Source: Moniliophthora roreri
Taxonomy: Eukaryota > Basidiomycota > Agaricomycetes > Agaricales > Marasmiaceae
Direction of reading: 5' to 3'
Assembly (NCBI GenBank): GCA_001466705.2
Contig: LATX02000017.1
Coordinates: 1-64,000, forward strand
DNA: 64,000 bases
The notes beneath the pieces were generated by a model. The model saw only the letters and a list, made by a program, of their open reading frames with translations, was not told where the DNA came from and made no database searches. The position numbers and the translations under genes were made by a program. This document shows, piece after piece, positions 20,673 to 31,329 of the stretch (position 1 is the first letter of the stretch; each line of letters opens with the position of its first letter).

Positions 20673-20887
20673 CTATATGGAGGAATCGGTCTTAAAGAAT
20701 GTAAGGCTGAGAAATTCTCTGTGGCGTTGAAATTTATCCCAAGGCAGATTCTTCGTCATAAGATCCGCAGGTTGTTGATTTGTGGGGATGAAGAATACTT
20801 CTACTTTCTTCTTGGCAACGCATTCTCGAATATGGTGATATTTGATATCAATGTGCTTTGTTCGTTTTTCAGTAACTTGATTTTTAC
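20673..20887 (-). pseudogene. Copia Pol C-terminus (RNase H end)
   Basis: Minus-strand reading from 20886 to a TAG at 20675-20673 gives TEKRTKHIDIKYHHIRECV and FFIPTNQQPADLMTKNLPWD, which match the C-terminal RNase H signature of copia polyproteins (KHIDiryHfiRe ... ADilTK). Cut by the N at 20888. Lies 33 bp upstream of the copia polypurine tract. Confidence 0.85.
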
Positions 20888-20888
20888 N

Positions 20889-21294
20889 TCACCAAGAATT
20901 GAGTGCCCTGTGTGTAAACTGGGAGAACACTGCGCCGTCGACTGTGTGGACTATGTCTGCCCGGTTTGCAACACTAATAAAGCTGGCCATCTCCCTGGAT
21001 ATTGTAGGGACAGAAGAAGGTCTATGAGAACTACGGGACGAAACGATACCGGCGGTACATCAACTCTTGACGACGATTGGAGACATGATACCACGTGGGA
21101 CGATGCCGACTACGGGAATGGAGAGCAATGAGAGACCACAAGATCCACCGCTAGGGGATGGGATTGTCGTCGACATGGGTTCTCCGGAAGGACCAAGAAT
21201 CTTTAGGCGGCTAGACCGAGAGATGGTGATAAGAGAAGCGCAATGGGGAGGCGAATGGTTAGTAGAGGGGCAGCCAATTGTTTCGAACGTGTAA
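20889..21294 (+). pseudogene. 3' end of another family A copy: ORF3 and ORF4 C-termini
   Basis: Starts after a join inside the overlap. The ORF3 frame (to 21131) has both zinc knuckles (CPVCKLGEHCAVDC; CPVCNTNKAGHLPGYC, where the last H of the neighbouring copies is Y but the spacing is kept). The ORF4 frame is open from 20890 (HQELSALCVNWENTAPST) to 21294 (VEGQPIVSNV). Both frames are free of stops, as in copies 2 and 3. Followed by a polypurine tract and the LTR at 21318. Confidence 0.8.
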
Positions 21295-21317
21295 GTTCGA
21301 AGGTAAGGCGGGGGTAA

Positions 21318-21938
21318 TGTTACAGTCGGACAAGAACAGACTATCTTTTTCTTCTTTCTATTTCTTGCTTTGACACTTTAGCACCTTCGAGCACTAGTAT
21401 TCTCTTTTTACCTATGCTTCTCATTAACATCTGGACACATCCACATTCCCAGTTCCCTTTTCCGATTCCATGCCTTCCTTTCTATTTAAGATGTCATCAC
21501 TATGTCATTGGCAACATCAGTATGATATCATTATTCTATTTGTTTCTTTCCTTTTCTATTTATGATCCGACGTCAGCCATGACATCGGTTATTGTATCAC
21601 CATATTTATTTTTACTTCCTCAACATCACTTCTGATGTCATGTTCCTATTTATCATGTTGTCAAAGGCACATTCTATTTACTAAACAAACGATGTCATAC
21701 TAGCAGTCTGTGTACAACTAGTAGACTACAACGGTTGTATAAGTAGATAGTCTGCGGGTCTAAGCTACCTCAGCTTGACCTAGTTAACTCTTTGGACATC
21801 TTGCTCACTTCGACCAAACTCTGAGAACTTTAGCAAGAGCTGAAGAACTCAACTCGAACTTGCTCCTTTTGTCAACTTAGCGCCGCTACGTCATAGTGGT
21901 TGTTGAGTTGTTGTCGTTGCTGCACAAGTAATGTAACA
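21318..21938 (+). repeat. Family A LTR shared between two internal regions
   Basis: 621 bp, TGTTACAG...GTAACA. On its left is the end of an element (ORF3/ORF4 and polypurine tract GCGGGGGTAA), so it is that element's 3' LTR. On its right are the primer-binding site AGGTCAAGCTGA (21941-21952) and gag, so it is also a 5' LTR. TATAAG at 21738, TCAGCTTGACCT at 21770-21781. Several substitutions and small indels separate it from 11248-11858. Confidence 0.9.
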
Positions 21939-21997
21939 AAAGGTCAAGCTGATCGTTGCCGACCTACCCAGGTTTAGACATCATCTCTCATCGAAAC

Positions 21998-23230
21998 ATG
22001 ATTCCCCTGAGGGCTCCCTTTACAGCAGCCGAAGAAGCTGATCTCGATGATCAACTCGAAGTAGCCGAACAGCTATTGAACCCCGACCCCGAACAGACCC
22101 CGCGCCGAATTACTCGTAGCCAACGAAGAGGAGCAGTCAAAAGTCTCCAACAAGAAAGAACAGAACCCGAAGCTGAGTCTTCCGAACCAGATTTATTTGA
22201 CGAATTTCGGAATTTATTCCATACACCGACTCCAGAAATGACAACTCCCAGTGGAAGCACTGCTGCTTCAGACGTCAAACCAAAAGTAGAACACGATGAC
22301 ACCGATGAACAATGGGCCCGGACTATTTCCACAGCCGTACTCCAGACGATCGATGACAAGAAGGATGAAGCCAGCAAAGGGCCGACTCCGGACCCCTTTT
22401 TGGGAAAACAATCAGACCCCCGCCGATTCCTCCTCGACCTCGAATTATATTTCGCAATGAACCCGGTCAAGGCGAACACCGACGAAAAGAAGAAGATGCT
22501 TCTTTTGTCGCTGGTTAAGGGAAACACCAGCGAATGGAAGCAGAGGGAGACAATGAAACTCTTTCCCGAAGACGACGACCCTGAAGAGAAGAAGAAGGCT
22601 GCTGAAGAAACTTGGAGTAGTTTCAAGCAGAGATTCCGAAATGAATGGCAACCCGTCAACGTTGTCAGAGAAGCACAGGCCAAGATTGAACAGATCAGAA
22701 TGACGGATAGGGCCGATGAATACGTCAATCGATTCCGCCTCATCGCAATGGACACCAAATATGACGACGAAGCTCTTATGAGATTCTTTAGGGAAGGACT
22801 CCTGGAATCTTTACAGACCAAGATCATGCTCCGAACAGACAGAGAACCCGAAACCTTGGATGAATGGTATAAGTTGGCGATCAAATACGACAACCAGTAC
22901 AAATTGGTCATGGCCAATAGGAAGAAGAGAGAGCCGATCAAGCCGAAGATCGCTCGAAAGGAGAAGGAAGTAACAGTTGGACGATTATTGTCCGAATCTG
23001 ATAGGAAGGATTATATGGTTGCAGGGAAGTGCTTCTGTTGTGCAAAGACTGGTCACGTCTCACGAGATTGTCCCCTCAAAGGACAAGCACAACAAAGCCC
23101 GCCACCAAAATACGAACCCAAGAAGCTCTCACTGCGAGAAGCTTTCACCAAAATTCATGCGCTTATTGCTGAACAAGGAGAAGGAGAACAAGAGGAGATC
23201 TTTGATCTCATGGGAAAGGAGGGTTTTTGA
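21998..23230 (+). CDS. Gag, family A copy 5
   Basis: Open for 410 codons from ATG 21998; the ATG used in copy 3 (11942) is ACA here, and the frame is open upstream to 21956. Same domain order as copy 3: acidic N-terminus, ITRSQRRGA, capsid WSSFKQRFRNEW, and a zinc knuckle in which one residue between the Cys has changed (CFCCAKTGHVSRDC near 23032-23073; the C-x2-C-x4-H-x4-C spacing is kept). Ends at TGA 23228-23230 in the frameshift site. Confidence 0.88.
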   Translation: MIPLRAPFTAAEEADLDDQLEVAEQLLNPDPEQTPRRITRSQRRGAVKSLQQERTEPEAESSEPDLFDEFRNLFHTPTPEMTTPSGSTAASDVKPKVEHDDTDEQWARTISTAVLQTIDDKKDEASKGPTPDPFLGKQSDPRRFLLDLELYFAMNPVKANTDEKKKMLLLSLVKGNTSEWKQRETMKLFPEDDDPEEKKKAAEETWSSFKQRFRNEWQPVNVVREAQAKIEQIRMTDRADEYVNRFRLIAMDTKYDDEALMRFFREGLLESLQTKIMLRTDREPETLDEWYKLAIKYDNQYKLVMANRKKREPIKPKIARKEKEVTVGRLLSESDRKDYMVAGKCFCCAKTGHVSRDCPLKGQAQQSPPPKYEPKKLSLREAFTKIHALIAEQGEGEQEEIFDLMGKEGF

Positions 23231-23262
23231 AAAGGTGGAAGAGGCCGACGCTCTTACCACCT
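23221..23262 (+). promoter_or_regulatory. -1 programmed ribosomal frameshift site, copy 5
   Basis: Heptamer G GGT TTT at 23221-23227, gag TGA 23228-23230, stem AGGTGGAAGAG 23233-23243 pairing with CTCTT (23251-23255) and CCACCT (23257-23262), bulged A. The spacer is TGAAA instead of TGAAG; heptamer and stem are unchanged. Confidence 0.82.
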
Positions 23263-26200
23263 GCAATTACGATCTCGAACGTTGTACTAGCTAAGTTAAA
23301 TCAAAATTCTATGTGAATCCCTATTCAATACAACGTCAGGACAGAAATCGTCGAAACAAAAGCCCTGATTGACTCAGGTGCTGGAGGTCGCTTCATTTGT
23401 GAAGAAGAAGCGCGAAAATTGAAGAAACCCTGGACAAGATTAGAAAAACCCATCAAAGTCTTCAATGTTAATGGAACAAGGAACAAAATTGGTTGGATCA
23501 CACATTCCATTATGGTCGATATCACAATCGGAGATAGATCAATGAAGGAAACTTTGTTGATCTCGGGATTAGAACCGGAAAAAGTTATTTTAGGATTACC
23601 CTGGCATCAAGATCACAACCCTGACATTGATTGGGTCACCGGCATAGTGCACTTCCGACCGAGACGGAAGATTATGGTTAAACGGCCGATGAAACCATTC
23701 ATTGGAATCTTCGATGAAACGAAAGAGCTGGATACTGGAATACTGGATAAAGTCAAAGACGATGAAGTCTTAATTCGGTCTTTCATCAAAGGAGAGGAAG
23801 ACAGCGATGAAGTTCGAATCAACGCTAAGTTGTCTGCTTCTCAGGTACTGGCACAGGCTCACGAGGTCAAGGCGAAACCATTGGAAGAACTTCTTCCCAC
23901 TTATCTTTCCGACTACACGGATCGATTCGAAAAGAAGAAAGCTGAACGATTTCCACCTTCACGACCATACGATCACGCAATCGACCTCAAACCGGATTTC
24001 AAACCACGGGACTGTAAGATCTATTCTTTGTCACCAAAAGAGCGGATCGAACAAGACAAGTTCCTGGACGAAAACTTACGAAAAGGATACATTCGACCCT
24101 CGAAGTCCCCGATGGCATCCCCTTTCTTTTTTGTAGCCAAGAAAGAAGCGGGAGCGCTACAACCTTGTCAGGACTACCGAGATCTGAATAACGGAACAAT
24201 AAAAAACCGCTAGCCTTTGCCATTGGTCACAGATCTCGTAGACAAACTAAAGACAGCAAAAGTCTTTACGAAACTGGACTTACGAAACGGGTACAACAAC
24301 ATACGGATCAAAGATGGAGACCAGTGGAAAGCTGCGTTCAAAACACCTCGAGGTCTTTTCAAACCCACAGTTATGTTCTTCGGTTTAACAAATTCCCCGG
24401 CAATGTTTCAAGCATTCATGAACGACATCCTCAAAGATTTCATCGATGAGGGTTGGTGCGTGGTCTATATGGACAACATCTTAATATTCTCCGACGAGAT
24501 TAACATCCATCGACTTCGCACGAGACATGTTCTAGAATGATTACGGGAAAACGATCTATATCTCAAACTGGAGAAATGTGAATTCGAAGTCAAGAAGACA
24601 CTGTTCTTGGGAATGGTGATCACACCCGGACACATCTCTATGGACGAAACGAAGTTAGCCGGAATAAAAGATTGGGAAGCGCCCAAAACAATCAAAGGTG
24701 TGCGATCATTCCTTGGATTTGCAAATTTCTATCGCAAGTTCATAGGAAAATATGCGGAATTGGCACGACCTTTGCACGAGTTGACAAAGAAGGACACAAA
24801 ATTCGAATGGACGAAACTGAGAGACGTTGCGTTCAATGTTCTCAAAGCGAAATTCTTACAACGACCAATTCTACAAATGCCGGATGATGAAAAGCCTTTC
24901 GTAATTGAAGCAGACGCCTCAAAATGGGCCACAGGAGCGGTATTGAAACAACAAGGGTCCGACAGCGAATTGCACCCATGCGGATACATTTCGCACGCAT
25001 TCACTGCAACTGAATGAAACTACGAAATCTACGACCGCGAACTCTTGGCCATCACAAACGCTCTAAAGGCCTGGGAACACTATCTCCTAGGAGGGGCTCA
25101 TCCGGTGACAGTCCTATCTGATCACAAGAACCTAACTTATTTCCAGACTGCACAGAAGCTAAACTGACAACAAGCTAGACTGAGTCTATACTTGACTCAA
25201 TTCGACCTTCAGTTGGTGCACGTTCCAGGAATGAAGATGGTACAATCGGATGCTCTCTCGCAACGACCGGACTTAATCGACGAAGAAGAGAATGACAACG
25301 AGGACATCGTCATGTTACTAGATAAGTTATTTGTTAACGTGATCGATACAGAGCTCAAAACTATGCTGGAAGAAGCTTTGCCGACGGACGAATTCCTTCA
25401 AATGACAATAGAAAGCCTTATTGATAAAGGGACACCACCAATCAAATCATCTCTACAAGATTGGCGGACTGAAGGAAACCTATTGTTTTACAAAGATAGG
25501 ATCTATGTTCCGAACGACCCAACACTACGAAGGCTGATCGTCAAGACAATTCACGAAGCCTTACCTCATGGACACCCTGGACAGTGGAATACAGTGGATC
25601 AGGTGCAAAGAGATTACTGGTGGCCAGGAATGACAAAGTTCATCAAATCATTTGTTGATGGGTGCGCCGCATGCCAACAAATGAAGGTGAACACACATCC
25701 AACGCGGACGCCTATACAACCCATTGGGGGACACAAAGATGTGTTGCCTTTCCAAATCATATCCATGGACTTGATCACAGATTTACCCAAGATCGCGGAT
25801 TGTGATTCCATACTGGTCGTGGTCGACCATGCGGCTACGAAGGGGGTGATTTTCATCCCATGCCACAAGAAGATTGATGCCACAGACACAGCCGAATTAC
25901 TTTTTCAACACGTCTACAAACACTTTGGACTACCCGACAAGATTATTTCGGATAGAGATCCGAGATTTGCAGCTGAAGTCTTCAAGGAAATGGGAAAATT
26001 ATTGGGGATAAAGCAAATGCTAAGTACCGCCTATCATCCTCAGACGGACGGAGAGACTGAAAGAGTTAATCAAGAAGTAGAAATCTTCCTTTGGTTCTTT
26101 TGCGCCAAAGAACAGACCCTTTCTATCTCACGATGGGATATCACCCCCGACCTCTCCCCACTGTCTTCGAAAAGACAACCGTTCCTTCCGTGGAGAAAAG

Positions 26201-26533
26201 AATGGCTGAATTAAAGAAGTTGAGAGAAGAAACATTGGCCCTGTTGGACATTGCAGCTAGAAGGGTGAAAGAGAGAAATGGAAAAGAACTAGACAAATTC
26301 GAGAAGGGTCAGAAGGTCTGGTTAGAAGGAAAGAACCTGTCGTTGGGATATCCATCCCCAAAGCTGTCCCCAAAACGTGAAGGACCCTTCAAAATCACAG
26401 AAGTCTTAGGAACTGTGACGTACAGATTGAAACTCCCATTTCAATGGAGAATTCACCCTGTTTTCCACGCTGGCCTTTTATCACCATTTAAGGAAACCAA
26501 TGTCCATGGACCCAACTTTCTGGAACCACCCCC
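23227..26533 (+). pseudogene. Pol, family A copy 5 (several stops, one deletion)
   Basis: Same domain order as copy 2 but clearly dead. Stops: TAG 24211, TGA 24538, 25015 and 25165, the three TGAs replacing CGA. The catalytic YMDD of RT reads YMDN (second Asp codon AAC at 24475-24477). Near 26115 about 85 bp of integrase are deleted (caaagaacagac joined to cctttctatctc), shifting the frame just after the DDE Glu. Protease DSGAGG is intact near 23377. Cut by the N at 26534 before the chromodomain. Confidence 0.88.
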
Positions 26534-26534
26534 N

Positions 26535-27322
26535 TAAGTACCGCCTATCATCCTCAGACGGACGGAGAAACTGAAAGAGTCAATCAGGAAGTAGAAATCT
26601 TCCTTCGATTCTTTTGCGCCAAGGAACAGACAAAATGGAAAGACCTCCTTCACTTTGCTGAATTCGCACACAACTCCCGAACACACTCAGTCACGAAGAA
26701 TTCCCCTTTCTATCTCACGATGGGATATCATCCTCGACCTCTCCCTACTGTCTTTGAAAAGACAACCGTTCCTTCCGTGGAGAAAAGAGTGGCTGAATTG
26801 AAGAAGTTGAGAGAAGAAACATCGGCCCTGTTAGACATTGCAGCAAGAAGGGTGAAAGAGAGAAGTGGAAGAAGTTTAGACAAGTTCGAAAAAGGTCAGA
26901 AGGTCTGGCTAGAAGGAAAGAACTTGTCTTTGGGGTACCCCTCTCCCAAACTGTCCCCGAAACGCGAAGGACCTTTCGAAATCACAGAAGTCCTAGGACC
27001 CGTGACGTACAGATTGAAACTCCCATTTCAATGGAGAATTCACCCTGTTTTCCATGCTGGTCTTTTGTCACCATTCAAGGAAACCGACATCCACGGACCC
27101 AATTTTCTAGAACCACCACCGGATATAGTTGAAGGACAAGAAGAACACGAAGTCGAAGCCATCATCGGACATTGACTGAAAAAGAAGAATCAATCGCCAA
27201 AGGAATATCTTGTCTCCTGGAAAGGGTACGACTCTTCACATAATCAATGGCTGAAACCAGCCGGATTAAAACATTCGATGGAGTTATACCTGGATTATAA
27301 AATCGCACACAACCTTTGCTAA
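26535..27322 (+). pseudogene. Integrase C-terminus and chromodomain of variant B element
   Basis: Starts after a join at the integrase DDE region (DGETERVNQE) and runs to TAA 27320-27322. Strongly similar to the family A integrase: GPFEITEVLGPVTYRLKLP, HPVFHAGLLSPFKE, and a chromodomain with EVEAIIGH and YLVSWKGYDSSHNQWL. A TGA at 27173 replaces CGA inside the chromodomain. The first 250 or so bases read identical to 4996-5250. Similarity to family A drops sharply right after the pol stop. Confidence 0.85.
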
Positions 27323-27339
27323 CTCCCCTATCAAACAAC

Positions 27340-28506
27340 ATGACTTCTCAACTCCCCTACTCTGCACCACAAATCTTCTCCCACGAAACAACCTATACCG
27401 GATTGTATCGTCCCAGCGCTTTCGAACTCCTCTTCCTCATTAACTCGGAAGACTACGATGATCAAATCACTGCTGCTGTTCACGACAACGACAGACTCCG
27501 AGCCTTCTGGGGCAGTTTACTGTTTCTCAGAGGACATCGTCGAAGGCTGAACAAAGCATTGGCACAACTAGATCGACAAGCAGGAACGTTCGCCGAAGCG
27601 ATGACGAACGACGAAGATGCGATCCAGTTAATGGGTCCTATCACAGTACCAGTGCCAGTCCTAGACGTTGAGAATTTACCAGTTCACGTAGAAATTCCGA
27701 AAGACGACAACGAACCCTTCCCCGACACCGAGGACATCAACCCCAACGAGCCCGCCTTCTTCCACGAGATCCAACGAACCAAGAGAAGACTCCGAAGAGC
27801 GATTGTCGTCGCTCGTGGCCAATGCCTTCTCCAGACAAGACAGAGATTACGTCTTGCATCCACTTCCAACAATACCAATCCCTCTGACACTGCAGTCATC
27901 GTCACCAATTCACAGAACGAACTCATCTACCCCCCTGAGTCATCAGATGTGCGAACCTCTGATAGCTCGGGAACAATCTCCAATGCAACCAAACGAGCTG
28001 CTAATAAGGGGAGGTGGAGGGGTACATGTTGGGGAGGGGGTTACGACCAACCAAGAACCGAACGATCCCCTTCCCCCTCCACTTCTCAGCATCAACAATG
28101 ATTTAGCAAGGACAACCAATTCCACGCTGCCGATGAACCAGCTAACTCCGAACCCCAGGTCGGTATGGGACGACGAGGACATCGACAAAGAACCGGAAGA
28201 GCTGCTACCCGAAAACAGATTGAGGAATCCTACGCCGCGTATAATGGAACGGACGGAAGAGGTGTTCGAGCGACTGTGTGCCCTGTGTGCAGAGTGGAGA
28301 AACACTGCGCCACTGACTGCAGGAAGTATAGTTGCCCGGTCTGCACCAAACGTGCACCTGGACATATATCTCGTGACTGCCACGACAGACGAAGGTCTCA
28401 AAGAACTACAAAGCGTAACAATTCCCTTGGTGATCCAACTGCTTACTACAATCTTACAGACAACATCGCCTGGGATGATGAGATCTATGGAGACGGAGAA
28501 TCCTGA
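27340..28506 (+). pseudogene. ORF3 of variant B element (one in-frame TGA)
   Basis: ATG 27340, 17 nt after the pol stop and again in the -1 frame relative to pol. N-terminal domain aligns to family A ORF3 (FELLFLINSEDYDDQI; GSLLFLRGHRRRL; RRLRRAIVVARGQCLL). A TGA at 28099-28101 interrupts the frame, which is otherwise open to 28506 and has the basic VGMGRRGHRQRTGR segment and both knuckles: CPVCRVEKHCATDC and CPVC-x6-H-x4-C, then HDRRRSQRTTKRN. The C-terminus WDDEIYGDGES resembles WDDADYGNGEQ of family A. Function unknown. Confidence 0.72.
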
Positions 28507-28660
28507 ACAACCAGAGCCGCCGGCGCCAAGACCAGCCCTCGTAGTGGATATGGGAGAAGAAGAGGGTCCGAGATGTTTTTATAGGGTGAACTCACCCGTT
28601 TTCGTAGGAGAATGGTTACATATGGGACAGCCGATATCAAACGTGGACGCTCGAGCATAG
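27803..28660 (+). CDS. ORF4 of variant B element, overlapping ORF3 in +1
   Basis: 285 codons open without a stop, +1 relative to ORF3 as in family A, ending 11 nt before the LTR at 28672. N-terminal half proline-rich and poorly conserved. From SVWDDED (about 28162) onward it aligns with family A ORF4: EVFERLCALCAEWRNTAPLT, TTDEGLKELQSVTIP, VVDMGEEEGPRCFYR, GEWLHMGQPISNV. The last 50 codons lie beyond ORF3. The start codon is not certain. Confidence 0.6.
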   Translation: MSSLVANAFSRQDRDYVLHPLPTIPIPLTLQSSSPIHRTNSSTPLSHQMCEPLIAREQSPMQPNELLIRGGGGVHVGEGVTTNQEPNDPLPPPLLSINNDLARTTNSTLPMNQLTPNPRSVWDDEDIDKEPEELLPENRLRNPTPRIMERTEEVFERLCALCAEWRNTAPLTAGSIVARSAPNVHLDIYLVTATTDEGLKELQSVTIPLVIQLLTTILQTTSPGMMRSMETENPEQPEPPAPRPALVVDMGEEEGPRCFYRVNSPVFVGEWLHMGQPISNVDARA

Positions 28661-28671
28661 CGAGAGGGTAA

Positions 28672-29229
28672 TGTTACAGACTTTCTTATCAGACACTTTT
28701 TCTTTTTCCTTCTTTTCTCTGTACTACCATTCTGGGCAAATTAGTGCCCAACATTATGCTTCTCTTTAACATCTGGACTCGTCCACATTCCCAGTCCCCT
28801 TTTCCAATACTTATAACGTCATCATGATTTCACTTTGTTCCATTAGTTTCTATCTCCTTCCGATGACATCACTTATGATGTCAAATCACTTATTTATAAC
28901 TTCATCGACATTCTACCATATTCCATTGCTTTCTACTTGTTTGACAAACAACGATGTCGATCTCACATTTGTATCCAAACGAGTAACTACAAAGGATGTA
29001 TAAGTAGATAGTTTTTGGGTCTAAGCTCTTCAGCTTGACCTAGTTTAACCAAACTTGTGTTTAGCCAACGAGCGAACTTCTGAACTTTAGCTTTTCTTAA
29101 GCTAACTCTTAAACTTGAACCTTTCTCCTTCAGGAAGAGAATCTTCCTTTCTCATAGAGGAGATCAAACTCTGCATCATTGTGTCAAGTGGTGTTGAGTT
29201 GTTGTCGTTGCTGTGCAAGTAACGTAACA
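28672..29229 (+). repeat. LTR of variant B element (3' LTR)
   Basis: 558 bp, TGTTACAGACTT...GTAACGTAACA. Ends and the core TATAAG (28999) ... TCAGCTTGACCT (29030-29041, 31 bp downstream) match family A, while most of the upstream part is diverged. Preceded by GCGAGAGGGTAA (polypurine tract). The right flank is not a primer-binding site, so this is the 3' LTR. Confidence 0.88.
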
Positions 29230-29242
29230 ATGTCAAAAGATG

Positions 29243-29625
29243 CTATTGTTTCAACCCATGCCGTTCTATAATTGCCAATTGTCCTCCTTTTAGCCTGCTG
29301 TCTAATATTTCTTCTACTTCATATTTTTTTCCTTCTGAATCCTCGATAGAAGGTGGTGGTGGGGGTTTAATTTGACTAGGAAATTCAGATGGAACATAAG
29401 AAGTTAGGAGACATTCATTAAAGACTGGATGGATTTTCCAGGTTCTTGGCAATTGGAGTTTATATGAAGATGCTTCAATTTTCTCAATTATCTCAAAAGG
29501 TCCAAAATGTTTATTATCAAGTTTACTAACAAATCTTTTGCTCTTAATGTTGATTGCTTCTATGTAGACCTTGTCTCCTACTTGGTATTCCCAAGCATCA
29601 GTAATACCACTTGAATGTGCTACAC
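29243..29625 (-). pseudogene. Integrase C-terminal fragment with partial chromodomain, unrelated gypsy element
   Basis: Minus-strand frame open from about 29625 to 29243: WEYQVGDKVYIEAINIKSKR, then FGPFEIIEKIEASSYKLQLP, WKIHPVFNECLL and KKYEVEEILDSRLKGGQL, which is the GPF motif, the HPVF strand and the start of a chromodomain. The variant B LTR cuts it at 29230 and the other end is lost near 29626 (TAG). No other part of this element is recognisable nearby. Confidence 0.75.
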
Positions 29626-31329
29626 AAAGGGCTGATCAGTTGATCAGATTCTGCTCTACTATTGTCTATGTGTGTGTGGTGATGTGCAAAGTGTAGTTCG
29701 GCATGATCAGAGTTACCACACTTAGACTCTATTTGATGTTTGTGATCTGAATAAGCATGTATTTGTTTATCGATGTAGAGACTATGAGGATATATTTGTT
29801 TAATAAATTCATTTTTATTGTGTGTTTTCTGGTTTCTACTGTCTCAATCAAGCCCAAATACAACAGCTAACTGCACTGAGGTGATGGTAAGACTACCCTG
29901 AAGTGATAACTCAAGTAATCAAAGACTATAGTACCTCTTGTACTGGATACAACCCTCTTGGTTGTGATCTGTAATGCACTTAAGCTGGAAAACTTCTACT
30001 ATGGTAGCTTGAGCCCTCTCTAAGTTGCGTCTACTCAATTTAGAACACACTTAAGCAGGAAAACTTCTACTCTTGTAGCCTAAGCCCTCTCTAAGATGCA
30101 TTGACACTAGCAAAACACTAGCTGCCTTCAGAAAGCCACCAAAACTTTCTGATACAAAGTCTTCTCTTGACTTGAAAACAACTATCCCTAAAGCACAGAA
30201 CAAATATCTGGCTTTGCTGTCACTATCAAGTTTGGTATATAGTCTTATATCTCAACTAGGTCTACTCTGAGTCCCTAGGGCCTGACGTGAGGAGGAAAAT
30301 CTGATTGAATGTGATTTCTCTACACAAACAATAGCCACATACAAATATCACATAGTGGTGGGGCAGATTCCTCTTGCTCCCATCTACAAAATGGCTGTCC
30401 TTATATACTGCTGGAAACAAATATCTACAATAAAATTATAATAATAGGTATATATCATACTGGTCACAGGAAAAATCACAAAATGAATGTATATAGGTTC
30501 AGTCCCTTGTCACAATAGTAATCCCATACCATATATAGGTATGCAGGTCACCAATAAATACAATCTCAGGTATCAGAAGCATGACTTGAGCTAAGCCTTC
30601 TATGCAGTATATGGGTATCTAGGTTCAGAATCTGTTGCTACTGCATAGGAGTTCCTTATCCCATTTTTCAATGGTCAGAAATACTCTCAACTTCTGTAGA
30701 AGTCATTGAGTATTTCCTTGTTCCATCTGTCCTATCTGACTCATTCTTATCTCTCATGTTTCTTGCTTCGTCTATCCTTCCTATCTGATTTCCATCTTAT
30801 TGCTTTCCTCCTATCTTTAGAGGATCATTGCATCACCATCTCAGAATGCAGAGTGATCATATACTTGAGCTAATACTCCATCATATATCTAATTTGGATA
30901 TTGTCATATCTTTTCTCTTGGTATATTGTAGGTATTATCCTGAGCTTGAAGGAGCTCTCTGAGAGTAAATAAAGGTTGTTTAAATGTAAAATATCCCCTT
31001 GATACACCATATATATGTTCAACTACCAATGTGTCTTCTCTTGAACACACCATATAGAGGTCTCTACAGGTTTCAGGAGGCTCAAGGCATAGTCTTGAGA
31101 GTCTATAAGCAGCTTGGTACCCATGTGGGGCATACCGTAAGTTCCATTAACTTATAGCTTCATGCCATCAAGTGTATATAGGTTTTGACTGACTACTCAG
31201 GCTCATATTAGTCCTTCTATTTCCATGTTTCTTATCATTTCAACTGTTTAAATATGTCCAAATGACACTTATATGTATAGAATTTGAAAGGTTTATAAAA
31301 TTGGTGTATTACCAATCTGCAGAGTTTTT
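29626..31329. other. 1.7 kb without recognisable gene
   Basis: AT-rich, no open frame of note. Contains a perfect hairpin CTGATCAGTTGATCAG (29632-29647) and an imperfect direct repeat of about 55 bp at 71-bp spacing (29977 and 30048: cacttaagc, aaaacttctact, ccctctctaag). It may be LTR or other non-coding debris of an old element; I cannot classify it. Confidence 0.4.
29977..30104. repeat. Two-unit imperfect direct repeat, 71-bp period
   Basis: Units starting at 29977 and 30048 share cacttaagc, ggaaaacttctact, gtagc and agccctctctaag with small differences. Only two units are visible. Confidence 0.6.

Noticed and set aside
22051..22941. Long minus-strand open frame (296 codons) opposite gag, with similar ones in other copies
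   Set aside because: Mirror of the gag codon bias (many GAA/GAG, AAG). It is not conserved as protein beyond what gag forces and has no motif.
29976..30110. CRISPR-like or satellite array
   Set aside because: Only two imperfect units of about 55 bp; no array and no associated genes in a eukaryotic context.
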